63,097 nucleotides of DNA, taken from positions 26,446 to 89,542 of the forward strand of contig JAAHFN010000020.1 of assembly GCA_010672965.1 (NCBI GenBank), given 5' to 3'. Shown in pieces: positions 1 through 7,466 of this stretch. The notes beneath the pieces are model-generated. The model was not told where the DNA came from. It saw nothing but the letters and a program-made list of their open reading frames with translations, and ran no database searches. Positions within the stretch are counted from its first letter, which is position 1. Every line of letters starts with the position of its first letter. The position numbers were made by a program, and so were the translations under genes. The stretch is from Oscillatoria sp. SIO1A7 (GTDB taxonomy: Bacteria > Cyanobacteriota > Cyanobacteriia > Cyanobacteriales > Laspinemataceae).

Positions 1-1
1 A

Positions 2-103
2 AAACAAGCAATGGAGAAGATTCGCAATTGTGACGTTGACGATTGGGCTAATAAAGTTCTTGGTCCATCCATGCTTTCTAAAAGGAGAGCTATAACTAAC
101 TAA
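2..103 (+). CDS. C-terminal end of a truncated CDS, unidentified
   Basis: An open frame enters from the left window edge and ends at a TAA at 101-103, giving 33 residues that end in the motif MLSKRRAITN. An AAAGGAG string inside it is coding, not a ribosome site. There is too little sequence to name a family. It points the same way as the downstream adenylate cyclase, but about 130 bp of noncoding repeat and a separate promoter lie between them. It could be a chance open frame at the edge. Confidence 0.35.
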   Translation, partial: KQAMEKIRNCDVDDWANKVLGPSMLSKRRAITN

Positions 104-140
104 AAGTTAAGGGTGACAGAAAAACTGTATGAAAATAAGA

Positions 141-235
141 AGGCAAAAATTCCACAGAGTCAACACCCTACCCCACACCCCAAACCCCAAACCCCAAACC
201 CCACACAAGAGCACCCCACACCCTACACCCCCAAT
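141..235. repeat. STRR heptamers with an edge motif
   Basis: Heptamers of the type CCCCAAA, CCCCACA and CCCTACA run from about 165 to 232. They are preceded by the string GAGTCAACACCCTACC, which also borders heptamer arrays at 45.6 kb, 49.2 kb and 53.07 kb. Cyanobacterial STRRs of this kind are known; the shared edge sequence is what is notable here. Confidence 0.75.
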
Positions 236-264
236 TTGCTACATCGCCAGGTCTAAACTATAAT
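236..264 (+). promoter_or_regulatory. Predicted sigma-70-type promoter of the cyclase gene
   Basis: A -35-like TTGCTA at 236-241 and a perfect -10 TATAAT at 259-264 are separated by 17 bp. A start near 271 would give a leader of about 50 nt before the ATG at 321. The call is from sequence match only. The -35 box sits at the very end of the heptamer repeat, so the repeat edge may have shaped the promoter. Confidence 0.5.
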
Positions 265-320
265 GTAAACAAATCCGGTCCTATCGCAAGTCCGTTTCTG
301 GCTATCATCTTAGCAACGCT

Positions 321-2945
321 ATGACCTTCTCTAACGCTGGTAGCGTTCTGGCTAGATTGACTCAAGTCAATCAAACAGGCGTCTTGGCCAACTTAGTCAG
401 CAATCTACCCGTAGCTGAATTTGTTTGCTTGCTTGATTTCATAACTGCCGAATTTCAGCAATATCTTAGGGCGCTAGACCTAATCGATAACGCCTCCCTA
501 GAAAGTATTTTAGAGCAGGTCTTAGATGCCTTAACTATTAAAATCGGTCAGATTCTCAAAGCAGAGCGCACCACAATTTTCCTAGTAGATGCGGAAAAAA
601 ATAAGCTGTGGTCCAAAATTAACGATAGTCAAAGCGGCGAAATAACAGAAATCCGCTTGCCTATGAATGTAGGCATTTTGGGACATGTAGCCAGATCCGG
701 CCTGTTGATGAACGTGACTGACGCGCACAAGGACCCGCTGTTTAACGAGGAAGTTGACGAACAGCGAGGATGCCACAGCTACAATTTAATGTGCGTGCCA
801 ATTTTTAGTAGCAAAAACCGCAATAAAGCAGTGGCAGTGGTGCAGCTACTAAATAAAGAAGGAGACATCCCTTTTGACGATCGCGACGAGGAGCAGTTTA
901 GGGAATTTGCCGAAGCTATTGGCGTTATTCTCGATAGCTGTCAGTCTTTTTATCAGGCCGCGAGAAATCAGCGAGGAGTCAACGCTTTATTAAAGGCAAC
1001 GACGACTCTAGGGCAGAGCTTGGATTTGGAAACAACCTTGCGATCGGTGATGGATCAAGCCAAAGATTTAATGCAGGCCGATCGCAGCACTCTGTTTCTG
1101 CTCAGCAAAGAAACCGGAGAACTCTGGACTAAAGTCGCTAAGGCCGACGGTCGCACTATGATGGAAATCCGCATCCCAGCCAATAAAGGGATTGCAGGAT
1201 ATGTGGCCTCTACGGGGCAAACCCTGAATATTCCCGATGCCTACCAAGATCCGCGCTTCGATCCGAGTACCGATAGACGAACCGGCTATAAAACGCGCAA
1301 CATACTCTGTATGCCAGTTTATAATGCGGCGAGCGATTTGATTGGGGTAACGCAACTAATCAATAAACATCAAGGCAGCTTCTCATCAGTAGATGAAGCA
1401 TTCCTAAGAGCTTTTAATGCTCAAGCTGGCATTGCTCTAGAAAATGCTCAGTTGTTTGGCAATGTAATGGTTGAAAAGCAGTATCAGAAAGATATCCTGG
1501 AAAGTCTCTCTAATGCCGTGATCTCAACAGATATGCAGGGTCGGATAGTGACGATTAATGAAGCGGCTTTAGAAGTATTGGGCTGTCCGACTCAAGAAGA
1601 AGGCGGCAAAGAGAGAGCCGAAATCTGGGAGGATAAACTCATCGAGCGCTACATCTGGGATGTGGTGCCTATAGAAAATCTCCAAATGCGTCTGGAAGAT
1701 AGCCTCAAAAACGGAGCTAGACATTTCGTGCCAGAACAAAACTTGACTTTGGGGTTGTACCTGCATCCATCTGAAGACGATGATTCCTCAGAGGGAGAGG
1801 AAGCCAAGCAATATATTATGGCAATTCGCGATCGCTCCGGAGAGGATACTTACATTCCCTGGAATCTGCTCGATAGCGACGAAAGCTTGAAAGAGAAGAA
1901 TCCCCGCAAGGATAAGCAAAAAAATAGTAACATTCCGGCGACTTTACCTGGCAGTAAGGTAAAAAAGATAGAGCGCAGTCTCAATCTGACGGTGAACCCG
2001 CTGACTAATCCCCAAGGAGGAGTGAGAGGAGGCTTGGTGGTCTTTGAGGACATCAGCCGAGAAAAAAGAATGAAGGCGACAATGTATCGCTATATGACTC
2101 CTGGGGTTGCCGAGCAAGTCATGGCTCTAGGGGAAGATTCCTTGATGGTGGGGGAACGCAAAGACGTGACTATTTTGTTTTCGGATATCCGAGGCTATAC
2201 CACCCTGGCGGAAAATCGCAGTGCTGGAGAAGTCGTAGCCCTGCTTAATGGATATTTCGAGACAATGGTAGAGGCGGTATTTAACTATAATGGAACCCTA
2301 GATAAGTTTATCGGCGATGCGCTCATGGCCGTGTTTGGCGCGCCCCTGCCCCTGAAAGATCATGCCTGGATGGCAGTTAAGTCCGCTTTGGATATGCGCC
2401 ACCGATTGGTGGAGTTTAATCAAAATCCAATTGTGAAAAACCAGCCGGCAATTAGAATTGGGATGGGCATTAGTTCTGGGGAAGTGGTTTCCGGCAATAT
2501 CGGCTCTAAAAAACGGATGGACTATACGGTAATTGGCGATGGGGTTAATCTAAGCGCCCGTTTGGAGAGCATTACTAAAGAATATAAGTGCGATGTTATT
2601 TTAAGCGAGTTTACTTATCAGCTTTGTGGCGATCGCATCTTCGTGCGGGAGCTAGACCGAGTGCGAGTGAAGGGAAAACACGAAGCCACGAGCATTTATG
2701 AGTTGATTGGCGATGCCCGGGAGCCCCTCGACCCGAAAACCGAAAAGTTTTTGGAACTCTATAGCAAAGCTCGCTCTGCCTACATTAACCGAGATTTCCA
2801 ACGAGCGATCGCTTTGTTTCAAGAGGCCAAGCAACTGCAAGAACACGATCGAGCCGTTGCTCTTCATATCCAGCGCGCTCGCAATTACCTCCAATTCCCA
2901 CCCCCTAGCTCCTGGGATGGCAGCTATACGATGGAAACTAAATAA
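321..2945 (+). CDS. cyaB1: Adenylate cyclase, GAF-GAF-PAS-class III catalytic domain (CyaB1 type)
   Basis: The 874-residue protein makes cAMP from ATP. Domain order is GAF-A (about 58-205), GAF-B (about 220-378), PAS (about 390-480), a class III cyclase homology domain (about 612-795) and a TPR-like tail (about 815-870). Metal-binding aspartates are D622 (FSDIRGYT) and D666 (FIGDALMA). K662 and T736 (in DYTVIGDGVN) occupy the purine-selecting positions; the Lys/Thr pair is the CyaB1 pattern and argues for an adenylate rather than a guanylate cyclase. N743 and R747 are also present. In this family tandem GAF domains bind cyclic nucleotide and give positive feedback; that is family knowledge. 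Size and architecture match Anabaena CyaB1. The gene has its own predicted promoter and no operon partner. Confidence 0.92.
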   Translation: MTFSNAGSVLARLTQVNQTGVLANLVSNLPVAEFVCLLDFITAEFQQYLRALDLIDNASLESILEQVLDALTIKIGQILKAERTTIFLVDAEKNKLWSKINDSQSGEITEIRLPMNVGILGHVARSGLLMNVTDAHKDPLFNEEVDEQRGCHSYNLMCVPIFSSKNRNKAVAVVQLLNKEGDIPFDDRDEEQFREFAEAIGVILDSCQSFYQAARNQRGVNALLKATTTLGQSLDLETTLRSVMDQAKDLMQADRSTLFLLSKETGELWTKVAKADGRTMMEIRIPANKGIAGYVASTGQTLNIPDAYQDPRFDPSTDRRTGYKTRNILCMPVYNAASDLIGVTQLINKHQGSFSSVDEAFLRAFNAQAGIALENAQLFGNVMVEKQYQKDILESLSNAVISTDMQGRIVTINEAALEVLGCPTQEEGGKERAEIWEDKLIERYIWDVVPIENLQMRLEDSLKNGARHFVPEQNLTLGLYLHPSEDDDSSEGEEAKQYIMAIRDRSGEDTYIPWNLLDSDESLKEKNPRKDKQKNSNIPATLPGSKVKKIERSLNLTVNPLTNPQGGVRGGLVVFEDISREKRMKATMYRYMTPGVAEQVMALGEDSLMVGERKDVTILFSDIRGYTTLAENRSAGEVVALLNGYFETMVEAVFNYNGTLDKFIGDALMAVFGAPLPLKDHAWMAVKSALDMRHRLVEFNQNPIVKNQPAIRIGMGISSGEVVSGNIGSKKRMDYTVIGDGVNLSARLESITKEYKCDVILSEFTYQLCGDRIFVRELDRVRVKGKHEATSIYELIGDAREPLDPKTEKFLELYSKARSAYINRDFQRAIALFQEAKQLQEHDRAVALHIQRARNYLQFPPPSSWDGSYTMETK

Positions 2946-3010
2946 TTTTAAGTTTTGAGGTTTAAGTTTTGAGGTTTAAGTTTTAAGTTTTGAGGTTTAA
3001 GTTTTGAGTG
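2946..3010. repeat. Short tandem repeat of TTTAAGTTTTGAGG type
   Basis: A 13 to 14 bp unit (TTTAAGTTTTGAG) is repeated about four times directly after the cyclase stop. Related TTTTGAG strings occur near 10.07 kb, 15.1 kb and 42.3 kb. It overlaps the 3' end of the DUF433 gene and may supply that gene's last residues. Confidence 0.6.
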
Positions 3011-3327
3011 ATTAGCTCATTTCTTTTAATTGCCGCTTCAATTTCATCCGGGTATTGGCTCGCATAAGCCCAAGCATTGGCTAGGTCGGTTTCAGTTAAA
3101 TGCGGAAAACTCTTTAATATCTGTTCGTCTGTTGTACCCAGACGACGATAATCGACGAGCCCCCAAACGGGAACGCGAGTTCCTGCAATACAGGCATCGC
3201 CAACACATATGCCTAGAGTCTTTTCAATTCCCGGCCATGCTAGACTTTGGGCTAAGATCTGGATGGCTTCAGTTTTCTCAGCAGGCGTTAAGGCCATCAG
3301 CTTGGGTTTCAATTCTTTTAGATTCAT
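2983..3327 (-). CDS. DUF433 domain protein, probable orphan antitoxin
   Basis: The 114-residue protein has a DUF433 core from about 35 to 100 with the typical ICVGDACIAGTRVPVWGLVDYRRLG and a following HLTETDLANAWAYA segment. DUF433 proteins are small winged-helix-like antitoxins usually paired with a DUF5615 PIN-like toxin; no such partner lies next to it. I chose the ATG at 3327 because the longer frame (to 3453) runs into repeat sequence. The last residues (TQNLNLKT) come from the tandem repeat after the cyclase gene, so the native C-terminus may be altered. The direction converges with the cyclase gene. Confidence 0.75.
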   Translation of the reverse strand: MNLKELKPKLMALTPAEKTEAIQILAQSLAWPGIEKTLGICVGDACIAGTRVPVWGLVDYRRLGTTDEQILKSFPHLTETDLANAWAYASQYPDEIEAAIKRNELITQNLNLKT

Positions 3328-3710
3328 ACTGCGTTGATTATAATTTAGTTTGACAATACCAACGCCTATTTCCTTGTAGGGGGGTTGGGGGGATCTGGCG
3401 TTGGGAAAAAAAACAAGTATTTGTTGGGTTACTCTTCGAGTTGGCTGCGCCAACGTACCTCAACCCAACCCACAAGATTGAGGCTGTGATTTTGGCAAAG
3501 GTATTGTTTGAGAAACCGGGTTTCTGGGTCGGCTTCTGTATCTGTTTCTACACCGAGAAAACCGGGAAAGCGCAACCGTTCTGTTTGATGCGACGAATAA
3601 TTTATAATTCTTATATACTGCAAAAGATCAGTTAAACGGCAATAACAACTTGGTTTCCAGTCAATTTTTAGGTTTAAGGGACAAGAGCTAATATAAGATG
3701 CAAGAAGTTA
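3328..3710. other. Gene-free stretch with repeat remnants
   Basis: There is no convincing gene. It holds a GGGGGGTTGGGGGGATC string of a kind also seen at 11.88 to 11.96 kb, and GAAACCGGGTTTCTGG and GAAAACCGGG remnants of the palindromic family F. Short open frames here match no family I know. Confidence 0.5.
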
Positions 3711-3795
3711 TAGCAAATCCGGTTAATTACTCATAAATAAATCCCGTAGGGGCACCGCCCCTACAAACTGTGACTGTTTAGCCGGATTTGATATT
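3711..3795. repeat. MITE-like element, family D
   Basis: Ends are AAATCCGGTTAAT and CCGGATTTGATATTA, imperfect inverted repeats, with a small GC-rich palindrome (GTAGGGGCACCGCCCCTAC) between them. Other copies in this window: 20.10, 24.99, 26.71, 52.55 and 57.56 kb. It carries no coding capacity, so any movement would need a transposase supplied elsewhere. Confidence 0.65.
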
Positions 3796-3839
3796 ATCTA
3801 GTTGCTTGGCTTTTCGAGGGTCGGCAATTAGGGGCAATG

Positions 3840-5960
3840 AGGGAGCGATCGCCCGCGCCCTCATTGCCCGATCGCGCCTGAGGAGACTTCTGGGAAAGAA
3901 CGCCCGATCGCCCAAATGCCCAAATGCCCGATCGCCCAAATGCCCGATCGCCCGAACGAACGCCCGCGCCCGATCGCCCGAATGCCCAAACGCCCGAACG
4001 AACGCCCGCGCCCGATCGCCCGATCGCCCGCGCTCTTATTAAGGCCAGAGGTAAAGAGAAACCCACCCGCTGCTGCTATACGCTGTTTTGCCCCGTCAGC
4101 GGCATTTTCGGGTGGGCTGTTTTCCCATCCGGCTAGCTATTGGAATATGCCAGTGGATTTGCCCGAACAAGTCCTGGGCATACCCCTAGCAGTCCGGTTT
4201 TTTTTGAGGGGGAAAGTCTTTCGATTGACAATACCTCCTTATCTAATGTGTACTTGCTGTCTTGCTAAGGGTCGCGGCTAGCCGTGGCCCCCTTTTTTGC
4301 CCCCTCATGGGAACTATAGATGTATAGTAGCATGGCTTTGGTATAATTTCAAGATTCGAGGCAGAAATTTTCTGGATTTTCTGTACCTTGTGCAGATTCT
4401 GCAAGACTTGTATAGCCAAAGGAGATCGGGCGATCGCCCGAACAAACGCCCGCGCCCGATCGCCCGAATGCCCGAACGAACGCCCGCGCCCGATCGCCCG
4501 AACGATCGCCCGCGCTTTTATTAAGGCCAGGTAAAAAGAAACCCACCCGCTGCCGCGATACCTTCTGTTACCTCGTCAGCGGGATTTTGGGGTGGGCTGT
4601 TTTCCCATCCGGCTAGCTATTGGAATATGCCCTAGACTTGCCCCAACAAGTCTAGGGCATACCTCTAGCAGTCCGGTTTTTTTGAGGGGGAAAGTCTTTC
4701 GATTGACAATACCTCCTTATCTAATGTGTACTTGGTCCGTTTGTAAGGGTCGCGGCTAGGCGTGGCCCCTGTTTTTTATGCCCCCTCATGGGAACTATAG
4801 ATGTATAGTAGCATGGCTTTGGTAGAATTTCAAGATTCGAGGCAGAAATTTTCTGGATTTTCTGTACCTTGTGCAGATTCTGCAAGACTTGTATGGCCAA
4901 AGGAGATCGGGCGAGCGCCCGAACAAACGCCCGCGCCCGATCGCCCGAATGCCCGAACGAACGCCCGCGCCCGATCGCCCGAACGATCGCCCGCGCTTTT
5001 ATTAAGGCCAGGTAAAAAGAAACCCACCCGCTGCCGCGATACCTTCTGTTACCTCGTCAGCGGGATTTTGGGGTGGGCTGTTTTCCCATCCGGCTAGCTA
5101 TTGGAATATGCCCTAGACTTGCCCCAACAAGTCTAGGGCATACCTCTAGCAGTCCGGTTTTTTTGAGGGGGAAAGTCTTTCGATTGACAATACCTCCTTA
5201 TCTAATGTGTACTTGGTCCGTTTGTAAGGGTCGCGGCTAGGCGTGGCCCCTGTTTTTTATGCCCCCTCATGGGAACTATAGATGTATAGTAGCATGGCTT
5301 TGGTAGAATTTCAAGATTCGAGGCAGAAATTTTCTGGATTTTCTGTACCTTGTGCAGATTCTGCAAGACTTGTATGGCCAAAGGAGATCGGGCGAGCGTT
5401 AGGGCGATCGCCCTAACGAACGCCCGCTCGCCCTAACGAACGCCCGCTCGCCCGAATGCCCGCGCCCGCGCCCTTATTAAGGCTAGAGGTAAAAAACTAG
5501 CGTCAACTTCCCCGAAAGGAAACTCACCCGCTGCCGCGATACGCTGTTTTGCCCCGTCAGCGAGATTTTCGGGTGGGCTGTTTTCCCATCCGGCTAGCTA
5601 TTGGAATATGCCAGTGGATTTGCCCAAACAAGTCTAGAGCATACCCCTAGCAGTCCGGTTTTTTTTGAGGGAAAAAGTTTTTCGATTGACAATACCTCCT
5701 TTTTAAAGCTTGCTTTTCCTCGTATCAAAGGGTCGCGGCTAGCCGTGGCCTCTTTTAGGCCCCCTCATGGGAACTATAGATGTACAGTTTGTGCAGCTTC
5801 TGCAAGACTTGTATAGCCAAAGGAAATCGGGCGATCGGGATTTTGGGGTGGGCTGTTTTCCCATCCGGGTATTGGAATATACCAGTGGATTTGCCCCAAC
5901 AAGTCCCCTAGCAGTCCGGTTTTTTTTGAGGGAAATTTTTTTTTGATTGACAAGATCTCT
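3840..5960. repeat. Tandem array of a structured ~481-bp unit (about 5 copies)
   Basis: The marker GGAGATCGGGCG starts at 4421, 4902 and 5383, so the period is 481 bp. A fourth marker at 5822 gives a shorter unit of 439 bp, and the array ends in a partial unit near 5960. Each unit has, in order: a GC-rich tract of degenerate HIP1-like words; a hairpin from CCCACCCGCTG to CAGCGGGxxxxGGGTGGG; a second hairpin followed by a run of T; TTGACA; a third hairpin (GGGTCGCGGCTAGC/GCCGTGGCCC) followed by T; and a conserved 70-bp tail. Units 2 and 3 are nearly identical and have a perfect 15-bp stem at 4627-4662 and again at 5108-5143. Open frames here are repeat artefacts rich in Arg and Pro. Function unknown. 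Confidence 0.85.
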
Positions 5961-6017
5961 TGAATAAAGTTTGCCCCTGACTAATTCATGGCTTTGCTAA
6001 AACAGAACTTATATCAT

Positions 6018-6144
6018 GGGAGCATTTCAATGAATGCAATCGGTAGCCTGAAAGGGCGAGAGTTTGTGTAGCCGCGCCAGGCTCCGTCTAGGAGCGGCTA
6101 AGCCCAAGGGGCGAGGCGTCCGGCTACGAAATTGAAATGCTCCC
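6018..6144. repeat. MITE-like element, family A, with 8-bp target duplication
   Basis: Inverted ends are GGGAGCATTTCAAT and ATTGAAATGCTCCC. It is flanked on both sides by TATATCAT, an 8-bp target duplication. The right flank continues into family D sequence (ATCATGTCGGTTTGAATGCC), so element A landed inside an older element D. It has no coding capacity. Confidence 0.8.
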
Positions 6145-6221
6145 TATATCATGTCGGTTTGAATGCCCCAAAAAAAGCTTCTGCGTAGGACGGGAGATTC
6201 TAAATTTTTTCTGTGGGTATT
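6145..6221. repeat. Family D remnant interrupted by element A
   Basis: The sequence matches the right half of other D copies (GTCGGTTTGAATGCCCC, then a poly-A tract, then GCGTAGGACGGG) and then jumps to the opposite arm (GAGATTCTAAATTTTTTCTG). The central palindrome has therefore been lost. Confidence 0.6.
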
Positions 6222-6374
6222 TATAGCGGTTCTCTTTCTTGATGTGAGGTGCCACCGGCGAAGCATCCCAATATGAGGGTTGCCGTTAGAAGCTAAGAGA
6301 TTGTCTCGGGGATGCTGTCGCCCCTACGTTTCTAGGGTCCGATCGTTTATTACACTTATTTGAGAAAGGCTATA
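6222..6374. repeat. MITE-like element, family C
   Basis: Ends are TATAGCGGTTCTC and TTTGAGAAAGGCTATA. The interior carries GCGAAGCATCCCAATATGAGG and GGGGATGCTGTCGCCCCTACG, found in all C copies (7.03, 32.1, 33.68, 34.27, 41.97, 50.46 and 57.82 kb). Length is about 150 bp. Confidence 0.7.
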
Positions 6375-6393
6375 ACCTGACTTGATATTACGC

Positions 6394-6599
6394 CAGGACT
6401 TACGCAAACTGTCCATATCTAGTATTTGTAGGGGCAATCCCCCCGCGATTCTCAGGGGCCCAGACGCGGGGCGCGTTCGCCCCTCCCCGTAGAGTCCATG
6501 CGTAAGTCCTGTACGCATTACCTCGCTCCGAAAGGTAGGGGTCAACGGCCGTTGACCCCTACACTTAGGGCGCATCTCTACAAGAAAGCGTAAGTCCTA
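6394..6599. repeat. Two adjoining family B elements
   Basis: The first copy runs from CAGGACTTACGC (6394) to GCGTAAGTCCTG (6511). Directly after it a second interior (GGTCAACGGCCGTTGACC) ends at another GCGTAAGTCCT near 6599. The second interior is the same as the copy inside the tpsB gene at 60.87 kb. Confidence 0.7.
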
Positions 6600-6690
6600 T
6601 AAAATTTCAACCTCGAAGGCAGAAGTTTTTTGGATTTTCTGTACCTTGTGCAGATTTTGCAAGACTTCTATAGCCAAAGGCGATCGCGCT
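6600..6690. repeat. Stand-alone copy of the 70-bp tail of the 481-bp unit
   Basis: From AATTTCAACCTCGAAGGCAG to TATAGCCAAAGGCGATCG the sequence follows the last 70 bp of each tandem unit at 3.8-5.9 kb, including the small hairpin CTTGTGCAG/CTGCAAG. It lies 600 bp beyond the array with unrelated repeats between, so this tail behaves as a separate repeat. Confidence 0.6.
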
Positions 6691-7466
6691 TCGCGGATGC
6701 TGCGCAAACGGTCGCTAGGGTGTGGGACCGCCAAGCCCCTTGCCCCGCCCATAGCTCCAAGAAATAAATTACCCAATTCGTAGGACGGGCGTCCCGCCTG
6801 TCCGGAGCGGTGAGACTTCTCGGAAGCCCGTCCTACGGGTAAGACAAACAACATTATGGTGTTTATAGCACTACCGATTAAGGTGTTTGACAGTTACGAA
6901 TAAATGCTCGCTCCTTAGTCAGAGACTACTTTTGACTTTTGACTTTTAACTTGCGCGTAGCGCTATAGTGGTTCTTCTATGGCGGTTTATAGCAGTAAGC
7001 TATTAGCTGTCAGCAGTCAGCAGTCAGCTATAGCGTTTCTCAAATAAGTGTAATGAACGGATCGGGTTGAGGGGCGTAGGGGCGACAGCATCCCCAAGAC
7101 TATCTCGGCACTCCAAACGGGAATTTCCCTATAGGGATGCTTCGCCCCAGATAACCTCACATCAATTTGAGAAATGCTATAAAGTCCTGCCATCTAAGCA
7201 AAAGGCTCGATAAACGTCAAGCTCTTATTTGCGTAGTGCTATATAACGTTGTTTATTAAAATTGGTTAAAATCTGCAAAAGTAGCAGGTAGATAGAGGGC
7301 AAAAAGAAAAATATATGTTATAATGGTCGGGCTCGATTGCTTTTTTTGGGAAAACAAGTAGTAAATTGAGGGCAATCGAGATAAAATAAAGATTTGTAAA
7401 TATTAACAGTAATTTAAGATTCGAGCTGCTAGAGTGAAAGTAAGAAAGAATTAAAGATAAAAAAAT
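6691..7466. other. Gene-free region upstream of ppsA with a family C element
   Basis: It contains a palindromic CGTAGGACGGGCGTCCCGCC block near 6780, TCAGCAG/TCAGCTA short repeats near 7010, and a complete family C element at 7029-7181. A TATAAT at 7319-7324 could be a -10 box for ppsA, but I see no matching -35 box. The AT-rich stretch 7240-7466 is probably the ppsA leader. No gene is visible. Confidence 0.5.

Noticed and set aside
3441..3635. 64-residue forward frame and its reverse partner
   Set aside because: Both contain family F-like halves (GAAACCGGGTTTCTGG) and have no similarity I recognise.
3788..5100. Open frames rich in Arg/Pro/Asp (reading PERTPAPDRPNA) in the 481-bp array
   Set aside because: They arise from degenerate HIP1-like words, are open on both strands, end inside the unit and have no ribosome site or family match.
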